Below are positions 1 to 7,128 of a DNA stretch of 39,916 nucleotides, piece by piece. Source of the DNA: a virus. Under the pieces are notes generated by a model. That model saw only the letters and a list, made by a program, of their open reading frames with translations, made no database searches and was not told the origin of the DNA. Position 1 is the first letter of the stretch; every line of letters starts with the position of its first letter. The DNA lies in IMG/VR virus record IMGVR_UViG_3300042566_000614, positions 1 to 39,916 of that record; one strand, 5' to 3'. Made by a program: the position numbers and the translations under genes.

Positions 1-134
1 CCCGGGGGGGGGGGGGTGACCCCCTATAGGAAATTGCGAAGTGGTCGTTAACTTCAGCAAAATGCGAACTTAAGTCACAATCGGGCTTTAAACGACCCAC
101 AAGGCCGCGACGCCATGGGCATGGGCCTGCCCCT
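1..134. repeat. Contig-end overlap, left copy
   Basis: This stretch recurs at 39783-39916. Positions 8-134 (127 bases) are identical to 39790-39916. Position 7 is G here and T at 39789, and positions 1-6 again match. The run of G is therefore 13 long here and 9 long (after a T) at the other end. The overlap shows that the contig closes on itself, giving a unit genome of about 39,782 bp. It is more likely an assembly overlap of a circular or circularly permuted genome than a true terminal repeat, because exactly 127 identical bases is a common assembler k-mer length. Confidence 0.9.
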
Positions 135-299
135 TACCCCCGGATAAAAACGCGCTGTAGGCCCGGGAAAGTGCCTTGCCGGCGGTTTTTATCTTTCATG
201 GGCCGGCAATAAAAATCTATCGTCAATCCGCAAAATAAATTCGCGGTCTGTTACAACTTTACGCCGGCCTTACGCTACCCCGTCCACCAGGTAGCGCAA
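1..299. other. Structured noncoding region, possible cos or origin
   Basis: No convincing gene lies here. The stretch continues from 39755 through the contig junction. Seen directly: a poly-G run followed by GGGGG-TGA-CCCCC (12-24); an 8-bp inverted repeat TTGCCGGC/GCCGGCAA (176-183 and 202-209) with the recurrent element GGTTTTTAT in its loop; and a 7-bp inverted repeat CGCTACC/GGTAGCG (273-279 and 290-296) just before the 11-bp repeat array. Just before the junction, 39768-39782 holds a T-run/A-run palindrome. Position beside an HNH endonuclease gene and a multi-repeat array fits a packaging site or a replication origin; neither is proven. Confidence 0.55.
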
Positions 300-409
300 A
301 ACCACTGGCGAACCATTGGCGAACCACTGGCGAACCATTGGCGAACCATTGGCGAACCACTGGCGAACCACTGGCGAACCATTGGCGAACCACTGGCGAA
401 CCATTGGCA
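300..409. repeat. Ten tandem 11-bp repeats (iteron-like)
   Basis: Ten head-to-tail copies of AACCAYTGGCG with an exact 11-bp period, starting at 300, 311, 322, 333, 344, 355, 366, 377, 388 and 399. The only variation is the Y (order C T C T T C C T C T) and the last base of the final unit. Each unit contains CCAYTGG, a palindrome around the variable base, so each is a potential dimer binding site placed once per helical turn. Because 33 bp is 11 codons, several reading frames on both strands stay open through the array; these are not genes. Candidates are a replication initiator, packaging or repressor binding array. Confidence 0.85.
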
Positions 410-424
410 AAAAGGCAAAACAAA

Positions 425-474
425 AAGCCCTAGGGGGCTTGCATGGCGTGAACCACACAAGCCCCCTAGGGCTT
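425..474. terminator. Inverted double terminator (bidirectional)
   Basis: A perfect 17-bp inverted repeat (425-441 and 458-474) with a 16-nt loop. Each arm is itself a small hairpin, AAGCCC-CCTA-GGGCTT. Read on the minus strand, the left arm is followed at once by TTTTTGTTTTGCC, a good intrinsic terminator for the leftward operon ending at 504. Read on the plus strand, the right arm is followed by ATCGCTTTTTTACG, so it may stop rightward transcription from the HNH gene across the junction. It separates two convergent units. Confidence 0.8.
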
Positions 475-503
475 ATCGCTTTTTTACGGGTTAGCGGTAA
501 CCG

Positions 504-746
504 TTAACGCTTTGCGGCATAGCGGGCCGCTTCGGAAAAGTAGCGGGCAAGGGCCGCGAAAATTAGGGTAAATTCATCCGGTGTCGCGGGCTTTTTGCAC
601 CGGCGCATATAGGCCCGTTCAGCGGCCCCGTGGCCATCGTGGAATGTGTAGCAACTTATGGTCTTGTCGGTTTCCACGTCATCCGGGAAAAAGATGATAG
701 GCACCATGCGGCCCCCGTGCTTTTCTAGTCTCGCCTCAATTCTCAT
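504..746 (-). CDS. Hypothetical protein, 80 aa
   Basis: Last gene of the leftward operon 504-2233. I do not recognise a family. The protein is basic and soluble-looking, with a charged middle and an alanine/arginine-rich C-terminus that may be helical; there is no signal peptide or membrane segment. The ATG at 746 is preceded by AAGGGGCTTTAA, the same leader as the next gene upstream, which supports the start. The stop of the previous gene lies only 10 bases upstream, so translation is probably linked. The double terminator at 425-474 follows about 30 bases downstream. By position it may be an early host-takeover or accessory factor; that is inference only. Confidence 0.65.
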   Translation of the reverse strand: MRIEARLEKHGGRMVPIIFFPDDVETDKTISCYTFHDGHGAAERAYMRRCKKPATPDEFTLIFAALARYFSEAARYAAKR

Positions 747-756
747 TTAAAGCCCC

Positions 757-1074
757 TTATTCAAAATGCGGTATGACCTGCTCGGCCAATAAACTAGGCC
801 CAGTATCCTTGCGCCATAACCCCGCCGACGCCGGCCCCCGGGGCTTGCCATCCAGTTTAGATACCGCGACAAAATGCGTTTCACTTTTCCATGTCATGCG
901 TTTGTCATGTTTTGTGAAAAGCCATTCGCCGGGATGGGCGCCCGGGGCAAATGGGTCGTTTTTAAATACCATGACAAGGGCGCGGGCTAGATGCTCCGCT
1001 TGTTTTCGCGTGTGCATAACCTGATTTTCAGTGTGCGCCCCGCCCCTAATGCCGAATTCAACGACGTATTTCAT
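757..1074 (-). CDS. Hypothetical protein, 105 aa
   Basis: Unrecognised small soluble protein in the leftward operon. The ATG at 1074 abuts the TAA stop of the upstream gene (TAAATG), and the last codons of that gene (Lys-Gly-Leu) supply the ribosome binding site AAAGGGG. Direct stop-start contact predicts termination-reinitiation. There are no cysteine clusters, membrane segments or recognisable motifs; a moderately charged mixed alpha/beta composition is all that can be seen. The same AAGGGGCTTTAAATG leader precedes the next gene (746). Confidence 0.65.
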   Translation of the reverse strand: MKYVVEFGIRGGAHTENQVMHTRKQAEHLARALVMVFKNDPFAPGAHPGEWLFTKHDKRMTWKSETHFVAVSKLDGKPRGPASAGLWRKDTGPSLLAEQVIPHFE

Positions 1075-1257
1075 TTAAAGCCCCTTTGCGATAGCGTTAA
1101 AAGCTCGCCAGTACTCCGAAGCCATGCGCCGATCGTCGCAACGTACCTTGTCGCGCAAGTCACCCCCCGGCCCGTACAGTTTCACGCAATAAAGCCCGCC
1201 GGGGCTTAACCGCTCAAAAATTGTCCAAGCCCCGGATTTAAAAATTTTGGTTTTCAT
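1075..1257 (-). CDS. Hypothetical protein, 60 aa
   Basis: Begins MKTKIFKSGAWTIFERL. The open frame extends upstream to 1320, but the ATG at 1257 is chosen because AAAGGGAAAAA sits about 8 bases before it and because an earlier start would overlap the upstream gene by about 50 bases. The protein is short, basic, with alternating hydrophobic residues suggesting a small beta-sheet, and contains one cysteine. No family is recognised. Its stop is fused to the start of the next gene (TAAATG). Part of the seven-gene leftward operon. Confidence 0.6.
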   Translation of the reverse strand: MKTKIFKSGAWTIFERLSPGGLYCVKLYGPGGDLRDKVRCDDRRMASEYWRAFNAIAKGL

Positions 1258-1271
1258 GGTGTTTTTCCCTT

Positions 1272-1451
1272 TCATGCCGGGAGTACATCGAGCACGGTAT
1301 ATCCGGCCCGCTCTAAGCACTCGATTTCATACTGAGCCCGCCACGCTTCGCACTCGGTAGAGCCGCTGGCGTTATGTTCGGGTATTTCCCATTTAATGCT
1401 CACAATCTGGCGTGGGCTTTTAACCCAGCGGCTCACGTCAATATGTTTCAT
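1272..1451 (-). CDS. Hypothetical protein, 59 aa
   Basis: Begins MKHIDVSRWVK. The ATG at 1451 overlaps the TGA of the 31-codon gene upstream in an ATGA junction, which decides the start; an in-frame TTG at 1466 is the alternative. No strong ribosome binding site is visible, consistent with translation coupled to the upstream peptide. The sequence has conserved-looking tryptophans and two cysteines but no motif I can name. Function unknown. Confidence 0.6.
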   Translation of the reverse strand: MKHIDVSRWVKSPRQIVSIKWEIPEHNASGSTECEAWRAQYEIECLERAGYTVLDVLPA

Positions 1452-1543
1452 GGCTTCATGTCCCAAAAATAGTAGATAAAAGGGGCCGCAATAGTCGCAG
1501 CGAAGATAACCGCATGGGCTAGGTCTTTAAAAAATGCTTTCAT
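1448..1543 (-). CDS. Small membrane peptide, 31 aa
   Basis: Reading the minus strand from 1543 gives MKAFFKDLAHAV, then a hydrophobic stretch (about residues 10-27, alanine/isoleucine/phenylalanine/tyrosine-rich) that looks like one transmembrane helix, ending DMKP. Both ends are ATGA junctions: its ATG overlaps the TGA of the 70-aa gene upstream, and its TGA overlaps the ATG of the 59-aa gene downstream. GGAAAGG lies about 8 bases before the start. Double coupling plus a ribosome binding site makes a real gene likely despite its size. Small phage membrane peptides can be toxins, lysis-timing or superinfection factors; no specific role is shown. Confidence 0.65.
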   Translation of the reverse strand: MKAFFKDLAHAVIFAATIAAPFIYYFWDMKP

Positions 1544-1752
1544 GCTTTGCGCCTTTCCCAGAATGGGTCGAAAGCGAACGGGCAATCGAACATAAGTTCG
1601 CCGGTTACGTTACTTTTAAAAACAGTCTTGGACTGTTTAGGATACTCGGTCAGTATGGCCCGGCTTTTCTCGGTGACGGGTACGTACAGGTCCGATTGCC
1701 AGTTACTGCACTGGATGCCCGCTCCGGTTAGTGCCTGATATAGTGTTTTCAT
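1540..1752 (-). CDS. Hypothetical protein, 70 aa
   Basis: Begins MKTLYQALTGAG. The frame is open to 1839, but the ATG at 1752 has GAGGAA at good spacing and avoids overlapping the upstream gene. It appears soluble, with two cysteines and an aromatic C-terminus (PFAFDPFWERRKA). No family recognised. Its stop codon overlaps the start of the 31-aa membrane peptide (ATGA). The two products are therefore probably made in linked amounts. Confidence 0.6.
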   Translation of the reverse strand: MKTLYQALTGAGIQCSNWQSDLYVPVTEKSRAILTEYPKQSKTVFKSNVTGELMFDCPFAFDPFWERRKA

Positions 1753-1765
1753 GGTTTGTTCCTCG

Positions 1766-2233
1766 TCAATAGTCCTGCAACAAGTCGCGCAACGCTGAAA
1801 GCGTAGCGGGTGAAAAGTGTCGGCGTAATGCGGTGCCAACTTCTAAACACTGTTTGTAGGTGTTTAATGCTTTGAGAGAATCGTCGGAGTAACCGAAGTT
1901 TGCGCACCAATCGTTGAAGTTTTCATCGGCGGCGCTTGCATATATTAGCAGGCAGTGCATTACGGACGCAATGCTAGGTTTTTTAATTTTTGCCGGTGCT
2001 TTTATGTACGTTCTACCGCCTATGTCGCGCCGCACCACGGCGGGGGTACGCAGTCCGAGACCGGTAAAATAGTCGGTAGACCAGTACCCCGACGGCCCGG
2101 TGACAGATACGCGCCACTGGTCAACGTTACAGGGCTTGTCTTCGGCCCATTTGCTGGGCACTTCGGCCACGTACTCAATACGCACGGGCAATGTCTCGAT
2201 GTCTTCAATGGTTTGCGGTACTTGTTGGATCAT
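1766..2233 (-). CDS. Conserved phage protein of unknown function, 155 aa
   Basis: First gene of the leftward operon. The ATG at 2233 (MIQQVPQTIEDIETL) is chosen because GGAGAAAAG lies just upstream; an in-frame start at 2260 would lie within the palindromic operator. The C-terminal half contains NDWCANFGYSDD followed by a helical segment ending in FSPATLSALRDLL. I recall this pattern (an aromatic DWC..FGYD.DS..A segment) from many unnamed proteins of proteobacterial phages; none has a role I can state. An N-terminal basic/beta part with a glycine-tyrosine patch precedes it. Probably expressed early from the promoter at 2279-2306. Confidence 0.7.
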   Translation of the reverse strand: MIQQVPQTIEDIETLPVRIEYVAEVPSKWAEDKPCNVDQWRVSVTGPSGYWSTDYFTGLGLRTPAVVRRDIGGRTYIKAPAKIKKPSIASVMHCLLIYASAADENFNDWCANFGYSDDSLKALNTYKQCLEVGTALRRHFSPATLSALRDLLQDY

Positions 2234-2255
2234 GGTCTTTTCTCCGGTTGATCGC

Positions 2256-2306
2256 TGCAACGTTGCAACGTGGTTTTTATTGTAGTGGCTTTGTCGTTAT
2301 CTGCAA
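2256..2306 (-). promoter_or_regulatory. Leftward promoter with palindromic operator
   Basis: On the minus strand TTGCAG (2306-2301), a 16-bp spacer and TACAAT (2284-2279) form a sigma70-like promoter; transcription would start near 2272. Immediately downstream is the perfect 12-bp palindrome TGCAACGTTGCA (2256-2267), in the position of an operator or leader element, 22 bases before the ATG at 2233. The core TTGCA also occurs at the -35 box and just upstream of it. Promoter strength and the binding protein are not known. Confidence 0.5.
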
Positions 2307-2629
2307 GACCCCTACCGACCTGCAACGCAATAAAACCCGGCCCGGTTGACGCGCCACCAGTGCCACCCGGCCCGATCCTCTACCCGTGCCACGTTTTCGC
2401 GTTTTTATGCGTTTTCGCTGGGTTATGCACACGGCCACACTTAACGCCCTAAGCACAATAACGACACGCGCCCACATTGCAGGCCCATGCGCGCGTTTTT
2501 ATCTTGAGCACGTACTCCCCTACCGATAACGCCCATCTCGGCTTTAATCGGCGTTAAACGGCTTTAATGACTTAAAATAAAACCTCGGCGTTAAAAAGCA
2601 GGCCCGGGGCCAATTTTCTGCATTCGCCA
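2307..2629. repeat. Intergenic region with 10-bp repeats
   Basis: Noncoding space between the divergent leftward operon and TerS. The clearest structure is three consecutive 10-bp units, CGGCTTTAAT, CGGCGTTAAA, CGGCTTTAAT (2539-2568), one per helical turn; a further CGGCGTTAAA lies near 2584. Related GGGCTTTAAA sequences occur at 83-93 and 39758-39768. These look like protein binding sites upstream of the late promoter. No gene is supported in this stretch; small open frames here lack ribosome binding sites. Confidence 0.5.
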
Positions 2630-2657
2630 TTGGCAAAGTGGGGCGTTCTTATACAAT
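2630..2657 (+). promoter_or_regulatory. Late (TerS) promoter, possibly leaderless
   Basis: TTGGCA (2630-2635), 16-bp spacer and TACAAT (2652-2657) make a sigma70-like promoter. The ATG of TerS begins at 2665, 8 bases after the -10 box, exactly where transcription should start, and no ribosome binding site precedes it. The -35 box overlaps CCATTGGCAAA, identical to the last unit of the 11-bp repeat array near 402-412. It has the same -10 hexamer and spacer length as the leftward promoter at 2279-2306. Confidence 0.5.
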
Positions 2658-2664
2658 GCGCCGC

Positions 2665-3132
2665 ATGGCAAACCGAAAACCACCCGAAGTACACGCCAAA
2701 GATGGCACCCGACCCAAGCACAAGGGCACCAGCCTGCCCACGGCAGTGCGTGACCGCGTACCCGTGGCCGAATGGCTGGACAACCCCGACGCTTGGGACA
2801 AACAGACGTTTATCGTGGAGACCTCCGCATTCCTCTGGGACACCTACGGAATCGGCTCCAAGATGGACCGGCACGTCTTGGCCATGCTGGCTGACCAGAT
2901 TGATACCTACATCGAGTGCAATCGCGGTCTGGAGGGCGAAGACATCGTGGTATCAGTCAACGGCGGCTCATCGCTGGGCACGCATCCGTTGATCACGATC
3001 CGCGACAAAACCATCGTTAAGATCATCACCCTGATGAACGAGCTTGGGCTCACCCCGCGCAGCCGCCTCACGGCCAAAAAGGAGGACGGAAAACCGCTGG
3101 CGGGATTCCTCAAAGGACCGGGAAATAAATGA
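2665..3132 (+). CDS. terS: Terminase small subunit, P27-like
   Basis: 155 residues, beginning MANRKPPEVHAKDGTRPK. Recognised by its position directly before TerL, its length and the P27-type C-terminal pattern 'LGLTPRSRLTA' followed by a lysine-rich tail. It would recognise the packaging site on the phage DNA and load TerL. An in-frame GTG at 2638 would extend it by nine residues, but the ATG at 2665 is preferred because the -10 box lies between them; neither has a good ribosome binding site. The stop overlaps the TerL start (ATGA at 3129-3132). Family assignment is from memory of the P27 group. Confidence 0.85.
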   Translation: MANRKPPEVHAKDGTRPKHKGTSLPTAVRDRVPVAEWLDNPDAWDKQTFIVETSAFLWDTYGIGSKMDRHVLAMLADQIDTYIECNRGLEGEDIVVSVNGGSSLGTHPLITIRDKTIVKIITLMNELGLTPRSRLTAKKEDGKPLAGFLKGPGNK

Positions 3133-4817
3133 CCACCACACACACGATAGCGGACTGGCGCGATGGCGTCCGGTACGCACACAAGATAGTCAAGGGCGAA
3201 CTCAAAGCCTGCCGTAACGTCAAACTGGCCTGTGAACGCTTCCTGCGCCAGCTACAGGACAAGACATGGGAGTGGGAGTTCAAAGTCGAGTACGTGGAGC
3301 ACGTTCTTGAGTTCATGTCCATGCTCCAGCACACTAAAGGCCCGGACGCGGGCAAACCGCTGGTGCTGGAGGGCTTCCAGATCATGGCCCTGTGCGCCAT
3401 CTACGGCTTCAGGCACAAGGCCGACAATTCCAAGCGCCTGGTCTCCGATGTCATCATCTTCATCCCCCGCAAGGCCGGTAAATCGACCCTGACGGCCGGT
3501 ATTGGCCTGTATGAGCTTGCATTCGGGGAGGCCGGGGCCGAAGTGCTCACGCTGGCCACCAACCGTGAGCAGGCCAGCATCGTATTCGACGCGGCCAAGG
3601 GCTTCATCGAACGGATGCCCGTGGAACTTGCGGCCGTCTACGATGTCAACAAGTCTCTGATCAGCAAGGTCGGTGACAGCCAGTCCATGTTCAAGGCGTT
3701 GAGCCGCGACAACAAGAAGACTGGCGACGGTAAGAACCCATCATGCGCGATCATCGACGAGGGTGCGGCCATCGTGGACCGTAACTCGATTGAAGTTATC
3801 TTCTCGGGTATGGTGGCCCGCAAGAACCCGCTGCGCGTCTACATCACCACGGCCTCATTCACCAAAGACACGAAGTTCTATGAGGACATGCAGATGGTGG
3901 AGACCATGCTGCGCGGTGAGGCTGAGGACAACCCACGCTGGTTTGGCCTGCTGTACGGGCTTGACCCAGAGGACGATTGGGCGGACCCCGAGGTCTGGGC
4001 CAAAGCCAACCCCATGCACGGTATCAGCGTGTTCAGCGAGGCCATCGCAGCCCGCGCAGCCGAAGCCAAGCACAAGCCAGCCGCGCTCAACGAGTTCCTG
4101 TGCAAGACCCTCAACGTGTTCGTGTCGGCAAACTCGGCTTGGGTGGACCGGTCGTACTGGGACAAAGTGGCTGGCGCCACAACCAGCCGTGAACCGGAGG
4201 CTGTCTTTATCGGCTTCGACTTGGCCAGCACACGGGACTTGAACGCCATCTGCACGCTCAAACGGTACGCAGAGGATGACTTCGAGGCTGAGTTCATGTA
4301 CTTCCTGCCCGAGGCCGGGTTTGAACTTATCCCCAAGCACTACCAAGACGTTTTCCGGCTGGCGCAGTCCTCCGGCATCCTGCACCTCACGGAGGGCAAC
4401 GTCATGGATAACAACGAGATTTATGCCTACATAACTCGACAGCACCAAAAGTACCAACACGTAATCAAGGAAATCGGGTACGATTCCTATAACGCTGCAA
4501 GCCTTGTGTCCAAGCTGTACGAGGATCAGCTACCCGTCAAGAAAGTCGGCCAAGGCATGGCGGTTCTGAGCAACCCCAGCAAGCATGTCGAAAAACTTAT
4601 CCTTGCGGGCCAGATAAAACACGATGGCAATCCATTCACGGGCTGGCAGTTGGGTAACTGCGAAGTCTATGAGGACGTTCAAGGCAACATCAAAGTGCGC
4701 AAGAACGAAGCGGACAAAGCGGCCAAGGTTGACGGTATCGTGGCCCTTATAATTGCCATGCACTGCGCACTCGACAATCCTGTCGCGTCCGACTCATACG
4801 GTTTCAGAGAATTTTGA
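3129..4817 (+). CDS. terL: Terminase large subunit
   Basis: 562 residues, typical for the HK97-type (Terminase_1) family. It is the packaging motor ATPase with a headful or site-specific nuclease domain. Visible: Walker A PRKAGKST at about 113-120, Walker B 'CAIIDE' ending in Asp210-Glu211, a coupling motif YITTAS at about 238-243, then the RNase H-like nuclease domain starting with IGFDLAS (Asp364 likely metal ligand) and a later acidic position near the C-terminal 'DGIVALIIA'. Starts by ATGA overlap with TerS, and is followed by portal after 9 bases. Intact, no frameshift. Confidence 0.95.
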   Translation: MTTTHTIADWRDGVRYAHKIVKGELKACRNVKLACERFLRQLQDKTWEWEFKVEYVEHVLEFMSMLQHTKGPDAGKPLVLEGFQIMALCAIYGFRHKADNSKRLVSDVIIFIPRKAGKSTLTAGIGLYELAFGEAGAEVLTLATNREQASIVFDAAKGFIERMPVELAAVYDVNKSLISKVGDSQSMFKALSRDNKKTGDGKNPSCAIIDEGAAIVDRNSIEVIFSGMVARKNPLRVYITTASFTKDTKFYEDMQMVETMLRGEAEDNPRWFGLLYGLDPEDDWADPEVWAKANPMHGISVFSEAIAARAAEAKHKPAALNEFLCKTLNVFVSANSAWVDRSYWDKVAGATTSREPEAVFIGFDLASTRDLNAICTLKRYAEDDFEAEFMYFLPEAGFELIPKHYQDVFRLAQSSGILHLTEGNVMDNNEIYAYITRQHQKYQHVIKEIGYDSYNAASLVSKLYEDQLPVKKVGQGMAVLSNPSKHVEKLILAGQIKHDGNPFTGWQLGNCEVYEDVQGNIKVRKNEADKAAKVDGIVALIIAMHCALDNPVASDSYGFREF

Positions 4818-4826
4818 GGGGTTAAC

Positions 4827-6263
4827 ATGGACATTTACAACAAGGATAAGTACGCAGCGCAAAGTACTGACCCGAAAACGAAGAAAACTTCGACCGAAAG
4901 CAACACGCTTTTTGGCCAAACGGCGCTCGGTAACAACATCATTCGGCAAGCCGGTTCCGATAAAAACATCGCCGGTTCGCAGCTTCTCTACGTCACCACC
5001 TCCGCTTCGTCCGAGTCTGGCCGCATCGTGGATATGTCCACGCTGTCGCGCAACAGCACCGTGATGACTTGTGTGGCCCTCAAAGCCCGCGTGCTGGCGC
5101 AGTTGCCCATCAAGATCATGTTTGAGACCGATACGGGCGCCGTGGTCGATGCCTGCACGGACAAGAGCGTCGATGACCGCAACCGCACCAAGGCTCGGGC
5201 GGTGTACAACCTCCTGAACAACCCCAACAAGTTTCAGTCGGCCTATGAGTTCTGGGTGCAATGGCTGCTGTGGTACGACCTGTCCGGCGAAGCCTTCACG
5301 GTGTTCTGGCGCAAAGACCGCAAGTCGATCACGCAGACCCCGTTGGAGATGTACCTGCTGGACAGCACGCTCATCACCGCCCAGATCACTGCGGGACGTT
5401 ATCCGACGTACCGGCTGGCCACACCATCCTACGGCTTTTCCAAAGACGAGCCGTTGCAGCCCCATGAGGTCGTGCATGCCAAGGAACTGGCGTGGCAGGG
5501 CTCTGCGGGCTTCAACAAGGGCATTCTGGCCACCACGCTGGTGGGCATCGACCAAGACCTCGACCTGTACGCCAGCTTCGTCCTGCAAAACGGGGCCAAG
5601 CCCACGGGCATGTTCTACACGGACGCCGTTATCCCCGACTCCAAGTACAAGGAGATCGCGGCCCGCATTAAAAACGCTTGGGCCAACATGGTCGGGTCGC
5701 GCACAACCGACGCCAGCAAACCGGGCCAAGGTATCTTGCTCGACAACGGCCTGAAGTACGAATCGCTCAAGATGCTGACCATGCAGGATACGGATGCGGC
5801 CAAGCTGAAAGAGCAGACCATGGTGCGTATCGCCGCACTGTTTGGCGTGCCGCATCAACTGATCAACATTGGCCAGACCAAGTTCAACAACACGCAGACG
5901 CTGCTGGACGAGTTCTACAAGTCCACCATGCTCCCTGTCGTTATCAACGCCCAGCAGAAGTTTGGCACCGCGTTACTCGACGGCTTTCCACGCCTGAGCA
6001 TTCACTTCCAGACGGATGAGTTCCTGAAGGGTGCCCCGCTTGATCAGATGAATTACGCCACCGCAGGCGTTAAAAACGGTATACTGACGCCAAACGAGGC
6101 CCGTGCATACTTGGGCAACCCCAAGCACGACGACCCCGAAGCGGACAAACTCAAAGACCCCAAGGGAGGCCCGGATGGCATCCCGGGGCAGTCCCCCCAA
6201 GACACTGGCGGCGGGGGCAACAAAGACACTATCGGGCGCACTGGCCGTGACGGTAGCGCCTGA
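4827..6263 (+). CDS. Portal protein, HK97 family
   Basis: 478 residues. Forms the dodecameric ring at one capsid vertex through which DNA is packaged and to which the tail attaches. The core resembles HK97-type portals: the 'VMTCVALKARVLAQLP' helix near residues 73-90, the 'AYEFWVQWLLWYDLSGEAF' segment, and the clip/wing region with 'RIAALFGVPHQLINIG' near residue 330. The C-terminal 50 residues are proline/glycine/aspartate-rich and likely disordered. A good ribosome binding site, TGAGGGG, precedes the ATG. Order TerL-portal-protease-capsid is the HK97 arrangement. Confidence 0.93.
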   Translation: MDIYNKDKYAAQSTDPKTKKTSTESNTLFGQTALGNNIIRQAGSDKNIAGSQLLYVTTSASSESGRIVDMSTLSRNSTVMTCVALKARVLAQLPIKIMFETDTGAVVDACTDKSVDDRNRTKARAVYNLLNNPNKFQSAYEFWVQWLLWYDLSGEAFTVFWRKDRKSITQTPLEMYLLDSTLITAQITAGRYPTYRLATPSYGFSKDEPLQPHEVVHAKELAWQGSAGFNKGILATTLVGIDQDLDLYASFVLQNGAKPTGMFYTDAVIPDSKYKEIAARIKNAWANMVGSRTTDASKPGQGILLDNGLKYESLKMLTMQDTDAAKLKEQTMVRIAALFGVPHQLINIGQTKFNNTQTLLDEFYKSTMLPVVINAQQKFGTALLDGFPRLSIHFQTDEFLKGAPLDQMNYATAGVKNGILTPNEARAYLGNPKHDDPEADKLKDPKGGPDGIPGQSPQDTGGGGNKDTIGRTGRDGSA

Positions 6264-6324
6264 CCCCTACACCACACGACAAAATCGCGCTTAAAATGTG
6301 GGCATTAACACGCAGGGGCTACCC

Positions 6325-7128
6325 ATGACCAAGAATGTGAGAATCGTTTGCGAAGCCAAAGTGTCGCTCGGCCAAGACGCCGACGAAGGCCAGCAACCGA
6401 CTGGAGTTATTGAGGCCACCTGGACTACGTGGGGCGCCCGTGAAGGTGCCGATGGCCGCAAGTTCTTCTACAAGCCCGAGGGCTTTGCCCAGTGGGCAGA
6501 CGAGTTCAAGAAGTCGGGTCGTCCGTTGCCCATGTTTGTAAACCATGAGGGCCAGCAAGTTCCCGTGGGCGAGTGGACCGGGCTGGAAATGGACGATGAT
6601 GGCATGTCCGGCACCGGTCGCATCTTCATGAACACAACGGCAGGTCGAGACCTGTACACGGTCATGAAAGAAAGCCCCAAGATGTTCGGGGGCGTTTCTG
6701 TTGGCGCGTATGCCGACGAGTACCAGTGGGTCACGAAAGAGGGCGATGTCTTCCCCGCTGGGTCTGCCGACGTATGGGACGAAGGCTACTTCCAGATCAC
6801 CAAAGGCGGTCTGCGCGAGGTCTCTGTCGTTATGTACCCGAACAACACCAAGGCCGAGATCAGCAAGCTGGAGTTTTTCCGGCCTGACGGTTCGGCCGAT
6901 CTCAAGGTCATTGAGCGAGCCCTGCGTGACGCAGGACTTGCCAAGGAAGACGCGAAACTAGCCGCGTCTGTTCTCAAGGGCGTTGTCGCGCAGCGGGATG
7001 TTGCCGCCAGTGCCCCTGAAACCAACTCCGCGAAGCGGGATGCTGATACGGACGCGGCTCAAGCGGCCGAGTTGTTGCGCGAACTCGAAAAGCGCGAACT
7101 CTTGGCTGAAATCTCAAAGCGTTTTTAA
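6325..7128 (+). CDS. Prohead maturation protease, S78/HK97 type
   Basis: 267 residues with the ATG at 6325 (MTKNVRIVCEA), preceded by CAGGGGC; the frame is open from a GTG at 6298 but that has no ribosome binding site. The serine protease cleaves the scaffold (delta) domain of the capsid protein during maturation. His74 in 'MFVNHEGQ' and Ser125 in 'GGVSVGAY' fit the catalytic pair of the S78 family. The C-terminal 90 residues are helical and charged, likely an assembly-directing tail. It lies directly upstream of the first capsid gene, which carries the expected scaffold-like N-terminus. Confidence 0.9.
   Translation: MTKNVRIVCEAKVSLGQDADEGQQPTGVIEATWTTWGAREGADGRKFFYKPEGFAQWADEFKKSGRPLPMFVNHEGQQVPVGEWTGLEMDDDGMSGTGRIFMNTTAGRDLYTVMKESPKMFGGVSVGAYADEYQWVTKEGDVFPAGSADVWDEGYFQITKGGLREVSVVMYPNNTKAEISKLEFFRPDGSADLKVIERALRDAGLAKEDAKLAASVLKGVVAQRDVAASAPETNSAKRDADTDAAQAAELLRELEKRELLAEISKRF

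Noticed and set aside
300-409. CRISPR array
   Set aside because: Units are contiguous 11-mers with no spacers, and no cas genes are present.
316-507. Open reading frames on both strands through the 11-bp repeats
   Set aside because: The 11-bp period gives an 11-codon protein repeat in any frame, so openness is an artefact of the array; no ribosome binding site, and it runs through the terminator hairpin.
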